64,000 nt of DNA from Egibacteraceae bacterium (lineage in GTDB: Bacteria; Actinomycetota; Nitriliruptoria; Euzebyales; Egibacteraceae): assembly GCA_030447925.1 (NCBI GenBank), contig JAUJNX010000003.1, positions 248,001-312,000 on the forward strand, given 5' to 3'. Position numbers and translations under genes: made by a program. Below are positions 25,913-34,244 of this stretch, in pieces (the stretch's first letter is position 1; each line of letters opens with the position of its first letter). The notes under the pieces were generated by a model. That model did not search any database and was not told the origin of the DNA. It was given only the letters and a program-made list of their open reading frames with translations.

Positions 25913-26621
25913 CGGGCTTGCGGGCGTAGACGACCCAGCTCTTGCCCAGCACCGGGTCCAGCGCCCGCTCCAGCGCGCGGGTCAGCGGCGGGCGCCGCAT
26001 CAAATCCCAGACCAGCAGGCGGTGGTACAGGGCGGGCACGCGCGCGTCCTCGCGGTCCATACCCGCGGCGCAGCGCAGCCACCAGTAGGGGCTGTGCAGG
26101 GCGTGGGCATGGTGCTCGGCGAGCGGGTGCAGCCCCGCCGCGCGCAGGCGGGCCAGCAGCTCGGGGCGGCGGTAGATGCGGACGTGGCCGCCCTCGACCT
26201 CGTGGTAGGCGTCCGACAGCCACCAGCACACCTGCTCGGGCCAGAAGCGCGGCACGGTGACCGCGACGAGCCCGCCCGGGGCGGTCACCCGCGCGATCTC
26301 GGCCAGGGCCGCCGCGTCGTCGGGGACGTGCTCCAGGACCTCCGAGGCGATCACGCGGTCGAACGCCCCGTCGGCGAACGGCATGGCCGTGACGTCGCCG
26401 CGCAGCGGCGCCGGATCGGGTGCGTCCGCGGTGCCCGTCCACGCCGCGGCGAGCCGGCCGCGCGGCACGACCTCGGCCAGGGCGGCGGCGTCGAGGTCGA
26501 GGGCGACGACCCGCGCCCCCCGCAGCGCGGCCTCCGCGCTGTGGCGACCGGTCCCGCAGCCGACGTCCAGCACGTCGCGCCCCGGCCCGACGGGGAAGCG
26601 CCGGAAGTCGACGGTCAGCAC
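25899..26621 (-). CDS. Class I SAM-dependent methyltransferase (Methyltransf_11)
   Basis: 240 aa from GTG 26621. Motif I is VLDVGCGTGRHSAEAALRG, motif II VVALDLDAAALAE, then DVTAMPFADGAFDRVIASEV, LEHVPDDAAALAEIARVTAP and GGLVAVTVP, a standard small-molecule methyltransferase. The C-terminal part (WWLSDAYHEVEGGHVRIYRR) is typical of enzymes beside glycosyltransferases. The GTG overlaps the end of the upstream glycosyltransferase by 7 bp. The substrate is unknown, presumably the product of that glycosyltransferase. Confidence 0.88.
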   Translation of the reverse strand: MLTVDFRRFPVGPGRDVLDVGCGTGRHSAEAALRGARVVALDLDAAALAEVVPRGRLAAAWTGTADAPDPAPLRGDVTAMPFADGAFDRVIASEVLEHVPDDAAALAEIARVTAPGGLVAVTVPRFWPEQVCWWLSDAYHEVEGGHVRIYRRPELLARLRAAGLHPLAEHHAHALHSPYWWLRCAAGMDREDARVPALYHRLLVWDLMRRPPLTRALERALDPVLGKSWVVYARKPGAPA

Positions 26622-27868
26622 GGCGCGGCCAGGACGCTGCGGTACCAGGCGGCGGTGCGCGCGGCCGTCGCGGGCCCGCCGAAGGACGTCCTGGCCCGGG
26701 CGAGGCCGGCCGCGCCGAGCGCGTCGCGCCGCTCCGGGTCGTCCAGCAGGGCGCCGAGCGCCGCGGCCAGCGCCTCGGGGTCGCCGGGCGGCACCAGGAC
26801 CCCTGCGTCGCCGACGACCTCGGGCAGCGCGCCGGCGGCGCTGGCGACCAGCGGCGTGGCGCAGGCCATCGCCTCGATCGCGGGCAGCCCGAAGCCCTCG
26901 TAGAGGCTGGGGACCACGGCCACCTGCGCGGACCCCAGCAGCGCCACCAGCTCGGCCTCGGGCAGGTCGGTGACCACCCGGACGACGTCGTGCAGGCCCA
27001 GCTCGTCGATCGCGGCGGCCCCGGCGCTGCCCCGGCGCAGGCGCCCGACCAGCACCAGCTCGACGGGCCGCTCCACCGCCACCTTGGCGACGGCCTGGAG
27101 CAGCGGGACCAGCCCCTTCAGGGCGACGTCGGCGCTGGCGGTCGTGACCACCCGCCCCGCCACCCGCGGCCCCGGCGGCGGGGAGAACGCGCCGGTGTCG
27201 ACGCCGACCGGGACGACCGCCAGCGCCGCGGGGTCCAGCCCGAAGGCGGCGGCGACGTCGGCCCGCGACGCCTCCGACACGGTCAGCACGCCGTCCAGCC
27301 GCGGCGCCACCACGCGCTGGAGCCGCACGAACCCGTACCACCGCCGCAGCGTCTGGCGCCGCCAGAACCCGGCGACCGCGAGCTCCAGGTCGCGGTCGAC
27401 GGTCACCGGGTGGTGGATGGTCGCGACCACGGGCAGCCCGGCGCGCCGCACGGGCAGCAGCCCCAGGCCCAGGCTCTGGTTGTCGTGGACCAGGTCGAAG
27501 TCGCCCAGCCGCGGGGCCAGCCAGCGCCACGCCCGCAGGCTGAAGGTCAGCGGTTCGGGGAAGCCGGCGGTGCACATGGTCAGGTACTCGAGCACGTCGA
27601 CGGCGTCGCGGAACTCGCCCGGGCGCGGCGTGCGGAACGGGTCGGGCTCGCGGTACAGGTCCAGGCTGGGCAGCCGCACCAGGGTCGGCCCGTCGTCGAG
27701 CTGCGGGTACGGCGGGCCGCTGACCACCGTCACCCGGTGCCCCTGCTGGTGCAGGTGGCGCGCGAGCTGGCGCACGTAGATGCCCTGCCCGCCGGAGTGC
27801 GGGGCGGACCGGTAGGACAGCAGCGCGACGCGCAGCCCGGGCAGGCCGTCGGCGGCGGGCGGGAGCAC
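26615..27868 (-). CDS. GT-B glycosyltransferase, family 4
   Basis: The conserved body starts LRVALLSYRSAPHSGGQGIYV, the GT4 N-terminal donor/acceptor loop, and carries the C-terminal motif VVPSLYEGFGLPAIEAMACATP with the EGFGLPAIE nucleotide-sugar signature. It transfers a sugar from an NDP-sugar to a lipid or small acceptor at the inner membrane. The start is unsettled: GTG at 27868 gives 417 aa, but the only strong ribosome-binding site (GGAGGAG) lies further upstream and would suit a rare CTG at 27892; the frame stays open to 28042. It heads the operon with the methyltransferase and toroid genes. Confidence 0.88.
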   Translation of the reverse strand: MLPPAADGLPGLRVALLSYRSAPHSGGQGIYVRQLARHLHQQGHRVTVVSGPPYPQLDDGPTLVRLPSLDLYREPDPFRTPRPGEFRDAVDVLEYLTMCTAGFPEPLTFSLRAWRWLAPRLGDFDLVHDNQSLGLGLLPVRRAGLPVVATIHHPVTVDRDLELAVAGFWRRQTLRRWYGFVRLQRVVAPRLDGVLTVSEASRADVAAAFGLDPAALAVVPVGVDTGAFSPPPGPRVAGRVVTTASADVALKGLVPLLQAVAKVAVERPVELVLVGRLRRGSAGAAAIDELGLHDVVRVVTDLPEAELVALLGSAQVAVVPSLYEGFGLPAIEAMACATPLVASAAGALPEVVGDAGVLVPPGDPEALAAALGALLDDPERRDALGAAGLARARTSFGGPATAARTAAWYRSVLAAPC

Positions 27869-28081
27869 GGGCGACGGCGGTCGGGCGGGCAGCGCGGCTC
27901 CTCCCTGGTCAGGCCGTCGCGGGTCGGCGCGGGATGCTAGGGCCTGACGGCCGGGTCCGCCGCACCGGCGGTCGCCCGGATGGCCCGATGGGCACGGCGT
28001 GGCGCGGGGGAGCGGCGTCGCGATCGGGTACTCCTCATCCATCCCCCGGAGCGGGGGAATGCTTGCGGAGAGGGGTGCGGG

Positions 28082-28306
28082 ATGGCGACGAGACCTCGGC
28101 GGCGCGGTGGTGCGGGGTCGCGCTTGTTGCTGTTGCTGTTGCTGCTGGCGGTGCTCGCGGTGGTGCTGTTCTTCGCGTTGGGGGGTTCGTTCGACTTCAA
28201 CGCCGACGCGGACCTCAACGCGCCGGACGTGAACCTGGACCCGGGCGAGCTGCCCCAGGTCGAGGTGACCCCCGCCGCACCGGCGGAGGCGGGCACCGGC
28301 GACTGA
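28082..28306 (+). CDS. Small single-pass membrane protein, 74 aa
   Basis: Basic N-terminus (MATRPRRRGGAGSR), one strong TM helix (LLLLLLLLAVLAVVLFFALGG), then an acidic Asp/Asn-rich external tail (NADADLNAPDVNLDPGELPQ) and an Ala/Pro end. Topology by the positive-inside rule is N-in, C-out. No family recognised. It precedes the cupredoxin lipoprotein by about 70 bp on the same strand, but that gene has its own promoter. Confidence 0.65.
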   Translation: MATRPRRRGGAGSRLLLLLLLLAVLAVVLFFALGGSFDFNADADLNAPDVNLDPGELPQVEVTPAAPAEAGTGD

Positions 28307-28333
28307 CCGGTTTGGTGGCCCGCCTCCTTTCGC

Positions 28334-28352
28334 TTAGGCTGCCCTTACCTCA
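28334..28352 (+). promoter_or_regulatory. DtxR/IdeR-like iron box over the -10 of the cupredoxin gene
   Basis: The 19-bp site starting TTAGGCTGCCC and ending TTACCTCA agrees at 14 of 19 positions with the textbook DtxR/IdeR consensus (TTAGG, central C/G, ACCT halves). It covers the -10 candidate TAGGCT (28335-28340), where a bound repressor would block transcription, and the gene starts at 28374. The count was made by eye. Confidence 0.55.
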
Positions 28353-28373
28353 ACGACGGGAAGGGACGGACGG

Positions 28374-28997
28374 ATGCGGAAGCGGGCGGGCCTCGCCGCG
28401 CTGGTGACCGGGTTGCTGCTGGTGGTCACGGCCTGCGGCAGCGATGACGGCGCCGACGTGCGCACGATCGACGGCGAGGGCAGCGAGACGTCCGGGAGCG
28501 GGTCCGGCGCCGGGAGCGGGTCCGGCGCCGGGAGCGGGTCGGGTGCCGGGAGCGGGTCGGGTGCCGGGAGCGGGTCGGCCAGCGCCTCGACCGCGGCGGC
28601 CTGCCAGCCGGTCGGCGACGGCGGCGGGACGCAGGTCGCCGTCCAGCTCGGCGAGTGGGTCGTGGAGCCCGAGGCCGCCGAGGCGCCGGCCGGGCCGGTC
28701 ACCTTCGACGCCGCCAACGTCGGCGAGGAGGTGCACGAGCTCGTCGTCGTGCGCGCCGACTCGCCCGCCGACCTCACCGTCACCGACGGCCAGGTCGACG
28801 AGGAGGCACTGCCGGAGGGCGCGTTCCTCGGCGAGATCGAGGGCTTCCCGTCCGGCGAGGAGTGCCCCGGCACCTTCGAGATGGCCGCGGGCGACTACGT
28901 GCTGTTCTGCAACATCGTGGAGACCGAGCCCGACGGCACCATCGAGAGCCACTACGAGGAGGGCATGGTCACCGAGTTCACCGTGACGCCCGCGTAG
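28374..28997 (+). CDS. Cupredoxin-domain lipoprotein
   Basis: 207 aa. Signal peptide with lipobox LLLVVTAC, Cys21 being the lipidated residue. A Gly/Ser/Ala linker made by 18-bp repeats follows (residues ~40-68), then a beta-sandwich domain with candidate type 1 copper ligands His121 (GEEVHELVVV), Cys179 (YVLFCNIVE), His193 (ESHYEEGM) and Met198. It is therefore probably an exported, membrane-anchored electron carrier or a metal-binding component; EfeO-type iron uptake proteins also carry cupredoxin domains. A DtxR-like box over its promoter suggests induction under iron limitation. Confidence 0.82.
   Translation: MRKRAGLAALVTGLLLVVTACGSDDGADVRTIDGEGSETSGSGSGAGSGSGAGSGSGAGSGSGAGSGSASASTAAACQPVGDGGGTQVAVQLGEWVVEPEAAEAPAGPVTFDAANVGEEVHELVVVRADSPADLTVTDGQVDEEALPEGAFLGEIEGFPSGEECPGTFEMAAGDYVLFCNIVETEPDGTIESHYEEGMVTEFTVTPA
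28494..28578 (+). repeat. 18-bp tandem repeats encoding the Gly/Ser/Ala linker
   Basis: Four full units (28494, 28512, 28530, 28548) and a 13-bp partial unit of GGGAGCGGGTCCGGCGCC, the last units with two substitutions. The unit is a multiple of three, so copy number changes would only alter linker length between the lipid anchor and the cupredoxin domain. Confidence 0.9.
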
Positions 28998-29325
28998 GCC
29001 GGCCGCTCTCATCGGCGGGTGGGCAGCCCGGACCGATCCCAGCAGGCGGCCCAGGCCGGGGGTGGCGAAGGCGGCGGGGACGGGGCGGCAGCGCCGAAGG
29101 CGGCGAGGACGCGTCATCGTCCGGTGTCCATCTCGCGCGCCTGCGCGCCGGCCGCAGACCACGGGACGCGGACACCTCGGCTGCGAGAACCCGCCTTCGC
29201 GGAGGCAGATGGCGGCGGCGGTCAGGCCGGCGACCTGGAGCCCCCGGCTTGTACTCGATCGGTGATCGTGCGTTCACCTCTCGCGAGTACGCTCGATGTG
29301 CACTACGCCAGGAGGGAAAGGTCCG
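28998..29325. other. Non-coding stretch between the cupredoxin and XRE genes
   Basis: No convincing gene on either strand. The right part contains GGTGA...TCACC (from about 29262) and the leader of the XRE gene, with AGGAGGG before its GTG. The base composition is somewhat less GC-biased than the flanks, compatible with the left edge of an inserted module. Confidence 0.4.
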
Positions 29326-30522
29326 GTGGATCTGCGACAGAGCAGCATCGGCGACCGCATCCGGCAACTCCGGCAGGAGCGCCTCCCCGCCATGACGCAG
29401 CGGGAACTCGCCGAGCGCGCCGGCGTCAGCGTCGACACGATCAGCAAGCTGGAGCAGGGCGTGAAGCAGACCGCCCTCATCGGAACCCTCCACAAGATCG
29501 CCAGCGCCCTCGACGTCGACGTGAGCCTCCTGCTCGCCCGGCCAGCGCGCATCGACGCCGGCGAGGCCGACGACGGCGGCGGCATTGTCCCCATCCGCGA
29601 CGCGCTCACCGCGCACGTGCTGGAGGGCGAGCCCGGCAGCCTCGACGACCTCCGCGAGTCGGCCGGATTCGCCTGGCGCGCCTACTGGCAGTCCCGCTAC
29701 GGGCCGCTCGGGGCGCTCCTGCCCGAGCTCATCGTCCAGGCCCGCATCGCTGGCGACCCGGTGATCCTGTCCGACGTGTACGGCGTCACCGCCTCGATTC
29801 TCGTGGCCCTCGGCCACCCGGACCTCGCCTACCTGGCGATGGAGCGGGCGCTGCGCGCGGCGGAGGAGTCCGGGGACCAGCTGCGCCGCGCCGCGGTGGC
29901 CGGCTGGCTGTCGTGGCTGCTGATGCACCAGACCGGCCGGGGGGCCGAGGAGGCGCAGCGGCTCGCCATCCGCGAGGCCGACGCGATCGAGCCGAAGATG
30001 CGCGACGCGACCCCCCAGCACGCCGCAGTGTGGGGCGGCCTGCTCGTCTCGGCCGCGGTCGCCGCCTCCCGCGCCGAGCAGGTCGACGAGGCCGACGAGC
30101 TCATGCAGCTAGCGCGCGTCGCAGCGGTCCGCCTCGGCGACGACCCCACCGCGGTCCGCATGGACTACCACCGGCCGTTCGGGATGCCCATCGTCCTGCA
30201 GCCGTCCGTCGACATCGCCGCCTCGACCGACCGGCCGGCGCTCGCCCTCGACCTGGCCCGGACCATGCCGGCCGATGCCGCGATGCCCACGGCGACCCGG
30301 GCGCGGTTCCTGGCCGACGTCGCCTACGCGCAGATGGCCCTCGGCAAGGACGCCGAGGCGGTGGAGACGCTGCTGAAGATCGAGCGGGAGGCGCCCACCT
30401 TCCTTCGCTACCAGCCCTACCCGCGGTCGATCGTGCGGGAGTTGCTGGAGCGGGAGCGGCGCGCCATCACCCCGCGCCTGCGCGGCCTCGCGACGCGGCT
30501 GGGGATCGACGACGCGGCCTGA
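29326..30522 (+). CDS. XRE-family regulator with C-terminal TPR-like domain
   Basis: 398 aa. N-terminal HTH_3 (residues ~8-65: IGDRIRQLRQERLPAMTQ, ELAERAGVSVDTISKLEQG) then about 300 residues of helical repeats (AYLAMERALRAAEESGDQLR, DEADELMQLARVAAVRLGDD, AYAQMALGKDAEAVETLLKI). This is the Streptomyces-type XRE architecture in which a TPR-like domain receives a peptide or protein signal. The GTG is supported by AGGAGGGAAAGG. A 19-bp palindrome begins right after its stop, and two small genes follow. Confidence 0.85.
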   Translation: MDLRQSSIGDRIRQLRQERLPAMTQRELAERAGVSVDTISKLEQGVKQTALIGTLHKIASALDVDVSLLLARPARIDAGEADDGGGIVPIRDALTAHVLEGEPGSLDDLRESAGFAWRAYWQSRYGPLGALLPELIVQARIAGDPVILSDVYGVTASILVALGHPDLAYLAMERALRAAEESGDQLRRAAVAGWLSWLLMHQTGRGAEEAQRLAIREADAIEPKMRDATPQHAAVWGGLLVSAAVAASRAEQVDEADELMQLARVAAVRLGDDPTAVRMDYHRPFGMPIVLQPSVDIAASTDRPALALDLARTMPADAAMPTATRARFLADVAYAQMALGKDAEAVETLLKIEREAPTFLRYQPYPRSIVRELLERERRAITPRLRGLATRLGIDDAA

Positions 30523-30541
30523 CTAGGACGCTGCGTCCTAG
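30523..30541. promoter_or_regulatory. 19-bp perfect palindrome downstream of the XRE gene
   Basis: CTAGGACGC and GCGTCCTAG flank a single central T (30532). The site begins one base after the XRE stop codon and lies about 105 bp before the next small gene. It may be an operator for the XRE protein or a short terminator hairpin; there is no following T-run, which favours an operator. Confidence 0.5.
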
Positions 30542-30646
30542 CCCTGTCGCCCGGACCCGCCAGACTGGTGAGGGGCGTCCGTTCCGTCCGCGCTTGACCG
30601 TTCCTACCGTCCCGGCAACGGAAGCTGGCGAGGGGAAGGGAAGGCC

Positions 30647-30913
30647 GTGGCGAGCGTGCGGACGGCGCTGTCGACCGAGGCGCGGAGGCGAGCGCGGGGG
30701 CGCATCGAGGTCGACGGGGACAGCCCGCTCCTGCTGTTGCGCTGCACCCGCGACGTGCAGGAGCTCCGCTGGCTCGCGGGCGGCCGCGTGGAGGTCCTAC
30801 GCGACGCCCTGGACGTCCTGCGGCGTGAGTTCACCGCCGCCGGCGACCCCGTGGTCGGCCTCGCGGCCGCGCTCGTGCAGCAGGCCCTCGCGGGCGAGGC
30901 GGCGGCCGCGTGA
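30647..30913 (+). CDS. Hypothetical protein, 88 aa
   Basis: Starts GTG with a GGGAAGGGAAGG site. Sequence features are a basic N-terminus (ALSTEARRRARGRIEVDG), a beta-rich centre (PLLLLRCTRDVQELRWLAGG) and a helical, Ala-rich end. It overlaps the next gene by 4 bp (GTGA), so the pair is co-translated. The family is not recognised; small gene pairs after XRE/TPR regulators are common in actinobacterial accessory regions. Confidence 0.6.
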   Translation: MASVRTALSTEARRRARGRIEVDGDSPLLLLRCTRDVQELRWLAGGRVEVLRDALDVLRREFTAAGDPVVGLAAALVQQALAGEAAAA

Positions 30914-31137
30914 CGCGCTGCGGCTACTGCGGCCAGCAGGCCGCGCACCGGGTGGAGGCGCGTGTCCCACCGCCGGCGGTCCTGCGCTTCGGCCGCCGGG
31001 CCAGCCTGGTCGCCGCCGGCATCGGCGGCGGGACGGTGCAGGTCTGTCCCGCCCACCTGGGCCGCGCCGTGGCGGCGCTCGGCGACCAGCCCGGCGCCGA
31101 CGTCAGCGTCTCGCCGGTCGCTCCGCCGGGGCGCTGA
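30910..31137 (+). CDS. Hypothetical small zinc-ribbon-like protein, 75 aa
   Basis: N-terminal CGYCGQQAAHRVEA gives a CxxC knuckle and a nearby His; a second Cys and His occur in VQVCPAHLGRAV, so four or five possible zinc ligands are spaced as in small zinc ribbons. The tail is Pro/Val-rich. Start GTG overlaps the stop of the preceding gene. No function can be assigned beyond likely metal binding. Confidence 0.6.
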   Translation: MTRCGYCGQQAAHRVEARVPPPAVLRFGRRASLVAAGIGGGTVQVCPAHLGRAVAALGDQPGADVSVSPVAPPGR

Positions 31138-31190
31138 GGGCTCCGCGTCTCCGCCACCCTCCCACGCCCGCGGAAGAGACGCGGACAGCA

Positions 31191-31223
31191 CGAGGCCCGG
31201 GGCCGCTAGGGACTCGGGCCTCG
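31191..31223. terminator. Hairpin after the XRE module
   Basis: CGAGGCCCG (31191-31199) and CGGGCCTCG (31215-31223) are perfect 9-bp arms around a 15-nt loop, 54 bp after the last small gene. Without a T-run this resembles the long GC hairpins that end transcripts in actinobacteria. Confidence 0.5.
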
Positions 31224-31300
31224 CTGCGTCCTCCGCGAACCGGTGTTCTCGCAACCGGGGCGCGATCAGTGTCCACCCGCCACTGGCGACAACCTGTCCC

Positions 31301-31326
31301 AGGCAGCAGGACTCGAACCACTGGGC
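31301..31326 (-). other. tRNA-like T-arm fragment, possible attachment-site remnant
   Basis: The minus strand reads GTGGTTCGAGTCCTGCTGCC, which contains the GGTTCGAGTCC of a tRNA T-loop, but the T-stem is imperfect and no anticodon or D arm is found. Integrated elements often leave such 3' tRNA pieces at their edge, and it lies just beyond the XRE module. The match is short and may be chance. Confidence 0.25.
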
Positions 31327-31346
31327 GGCTCCAGCAGCGGCGCGGC

Positions 31347-33307
31347 TCAGGCGAGCAGGACGACGACCTCGACGCGGCGGTCCGCCGCGTCGTCGGGGCC
31401 GGCGGGCCGCTGCTCGCCGAAGCCCTCAGCGGTGAGGCGCGCCGCCGGGGTGCCGCGCTCGACCAGGGCGGCGGCGACGGCCGCGGCGCGGCGCTCGGAC
31501 AGGTCCTGGTTGTAGGCGTCGTCGCCGGTCCCGTCGGTGTGCCCGCGGACGGCGACGGCGGCGTCGGGGGTGCCGGCGAGGACCGCGGCGATGCGGTCGA
31601 GGGTGGCTGCGGCGCCCGGGCGCACGACGTCGTCGTCGAAGGCGAACAGGACGGGCTCCGGCAGGGTGACGACGAGCCCCTCGGCGGGGGGCGCCGCCCC
31701 CCCCCCCGCCGGCGCCGTCGCCGTCGCGGTCGCCGCGCCCGCCGCGACCTCGCCCTCCCCGGCCGCGCCGATCCCGGCGACCGACACGACCTGCGGCGCC
31801 CGCCGCACCTCGGTCCGCGCCAGCGCGACCGACCCCGGCGGGGGCGGGGGCGGGGGTGGCGGTGGCCGCCGGCCGGGCGCGGGAGGTCGGGGTCGGCGGT
31901 GGCTCGGCGGGCGGGACCGGGATGCCGGGGATCGTGATGACCGGGCGCAGCGTCCGCGGCGACGCGGCCGCGGGGGCGTCGGGGTTGGTCACCAGGGTCA
32001 GGGCGCGTGCCGACGGGTTCACGCGGCCGAGGAACACCAGGGTCGCGTCGGCGCTGCCCCCGCCGGCACGGCGATGCGCGGGTCCGGGGGCGGCGGGGAC
32101 AGGCGGTGGACCGTGCCGAGGTCGTCGCGCAGGACCAGCCCGTCCGCGGCGAGGGCGACGTCGCGGCCCGGCGGGTTGGTCGCCCGCACCTCGAGCTGGA
32201 TGCGGTCCTCGTGGAAGCTCGCCCGCCCGACGGTGACCGACGTCCCGCCCGGGTGGTCGCCGCGCAGGTCCACCGCCAGCTCGCGGGGGCCGGTCACGCG
32301 CGCCGTGGCCGCGGCGCCGGGTGCGGGCAGGGGCAGGCCGGCGATGCGCAGGCGGGGGACGCGGGTGCGGTCCCCGTCCGCCCCGCGGCGGCCGTTCAGC
32401 ACCAGCGTGAGGTCGCGCCCGCCGGCCGCGGGCAGCCCCGCGAAGCGCAGCGTGCCGGTGAGCCGTCCCCGGGCGGCCACGGTGAGCTCGGGGTCCGCGG
32501 CCGCGGGCACGCGGCGAGGCGCCGGCCCGCGGCGTCCTCCAGCACCGGCGGGTCGGCCGCCAGGCGGACGTCGTCGGCGCCGCCGTTGACGGCCAGGACG
32601 GTGACGGCCACGTCGTCGGGGCCGACGGTGACGGTGCGGACGGTCACCGAGGTGCCGTTGGGATGGGCCGCGACGAGGTCGGCGGGCGCGGCGGTCCCCG
32701 CGAGCGGGCGGGCGAACACGGCCCGGCCCGGGCGCAGGGGGACGCCGGGGACGGCCACGGCCGGGTCGCCGAGCCCGTCGGTGCGCGCGTTGAAGCGCAG
32801 GTCGGCCCGGTCCCCGGGCGCTGCGGGGAAGGTCAGCGCCAGGCGGGTCGCGCGCAGCGGGGCCAGGTCGAGGCCGGTCGCGGCGGCCTCGACGGTGGTC
32901 CTGGGTCCGCGCCCTCGAGCACGGGCGGGTCGGTGGCGCTGCCCAGCGCGCGCTCGTCGGCGGACGGGTTGGCCGCGGTGACCTCGACGCGCACGGTCCC
33001 GCCCGCGACCTCGACCGCGTCGACCACGACCGCCTGCCCGTCGCCCCCGACCCCCACCGGCGCCGGCCCGGCGGGCGCCAGCGGCGCGGCGGGTTCGGCG
33101 GTCGCGGCCGTCGCGGCGGGTGCGGTGGTGGCTGCGGGCGCCACGGCCGCGCCGCCGCCGCCGGCCGCGCCCAGGCGGAAGCCCGCGAGGCCCGCGACGA
33201 GCAGGGCGGCGCCCACGGCGCAGGCGAGCAGCACGGTCCGGCGGGGGACGCGCGGCGCCCGCGTCCGGCGCCGGGTCCGGCCAGCCCGGCTGCCCCGTCG
33301 TCCCCAC
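31347..33307 (-). CDS. Membrane-anchored OmpA-domain protein with three repeat domains, multiply frameshifted
   Basis: GTG at 33307 (after GGAAGGAG and GGAGG) starts MGTTGQPGWPDPAPDAG; a TM helix (TVLLACAVGAALLVAGLAGF) follows in a shifted frame. Three similar beta-rich repeats follow, with cores TVRVEVTAANPSADERAL, VAVTVLAVNGGADDVRLA and IQLEVRATNPPGRDVALA. The end is an OmpA peptidoglycan-binding domain (VLFAFDDDVVRPGAAATLDR, VRGHTDGTGDDAYNQDLSE, LTAEGFGEQRP). The frame changes at about 33250, 32905, 32510, 32060 and 31840. So many single-base changes in otherwise good coding sequence suggest sequencing error. If intact, about 650 aa anchored in the membrane and bound to the wall. Confidence 0.7.
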
Positions 33308-33548
33308 CTCCGCCGCTCCTTCCGCCCAGACCCGGACGAGCCTACCGGAACCACCGCACCACCACGGGGGGCGGGGGCCCGACGGTGGTGCGCAGGGGCC
33401 GCCGGCCCGGTCGGCGTCGGCGGGCCGCACGAGCTCGGCGGGCCGGCGGCGTCGCCGCAGGATCTCCACAACCTCCCGGCGAGGTCGTCACACCCGGTCG
33501 GTAGCGTCCCCGCGGTCCGGCGACGAGGCCGGGGGCACAGGGGGAGCG

Positions 33549-34244
33549 GTGGAGCGGCAGGCGACAGCGCGGACGGTCGTGGTGGTGGAGGACGAGGAGC
33601 CGATCGCCGCGGCGGTCGCCGCGCGGCTGCGCAGCGAGGGCTTCGCGGTCGAGGTCGCCGGTGACGGACCCGCCGCCCTGGACCTGTGCCGGCGGGTGCG
33701 GCCCGACCTCGTCGTGCTCGACCTCGTGCTGCCCGGCCTCGACGGCCTGGAGGTGTGCCGGCGCCTGCGCGCCGACCCGGCGGGCGGGGACGTGCCGGTG
33801 CTCATGCTCACCGCCCGCGACGACGAGACCGACCTGCTCGTGGGCCTCGGCGTCGGCGCCGACGACTACCTGACCAAGCCGTTCAGCCCGCGGGAGCTCG
33901 TCGCCCGCATCCGCGCCCTGCTGCGCCGCGCGGACCGCGCCCCCACGGTCGCGCCGGCGCTGGTGGTGGGCGGCGTGGAGCTGGACCCCGCCGCGCGCCG
34001 GGTGCGCCGCGACGGCGCGGAGGTGCACCTCACCGCCACCGAGTTCGACCTGCTTCACGTCCTCGCCGCCCGGCCCGACGTCGTCCACACCCGCGAGGAG
34101 CTGCTGCGCAAGGTCTGGGGCCAGACCGGGGGGTACGTCGCGCGCACCGTCGACTCCCACGTCCGGGCGCTGCGGCGCAAGCTCGGCGCCGACCTCATCC
34201 GCACCGTCCACGGCGTGGGCTACGCGGCGGGGCGCCCGTCGTGA
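33549..34244 (+). CDS. OmpR-family response regulator (copy 1)
   Basis: 231 aa. Receiver domain with VVVVEDEEPIAAAVAARLR, phospho-Asp58 in PDLVVLDLVLPGLDG, VLMLTARDDETD and Lys in DYLTKPFSPREL; then a winged-helix effector (LTATEFDLLHVLAARPDVVH, TVDSHVRALRRKLG, IRTVHGVGYAAG). It is phosphorylated by the kinase that overlaps it by 4 bp (GTGA) and binds DNA as a dimer. GTG 33549 is close to GGGGGAG. Its likely targets are the linked membrane and envelope genes. Confidence 0.93.
   Translation: MERQATARTVVVVEDEEPIAAAVAARLRSEGFAVEVAGDGPAALDLCRRVRPDLVVLDLVLPGLDGLEVCRRLRADPAGGDVPVLMLTARDDETDLLVGLGVGADDYLTKPFSPRELVARIRALLRRADRAPTVAPALVVGGVELDPAARRVRRDGAEVHLTATEFDLLHVLAARPDVVHTREELLRKVWGQTGGYVARTVDSHVRALRRKLGADLIRTVHGVGYAAGRPS

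Noticed and set aside
28043..28057. Hairpin CCCCCG-GAG-CGGGGG read as a terminator
   Set aside because: It lies upstream of both flanking, divergent genes, so no transcript ends there; it may be a promoter-region structure or chance.
28494..28578. 18-bp repeats read as a CRISPR-like or regulatory repeat array
   Set aside because: They are contiguous, have no spacers and encode an in-frame Gly/Ser/Ala linker.
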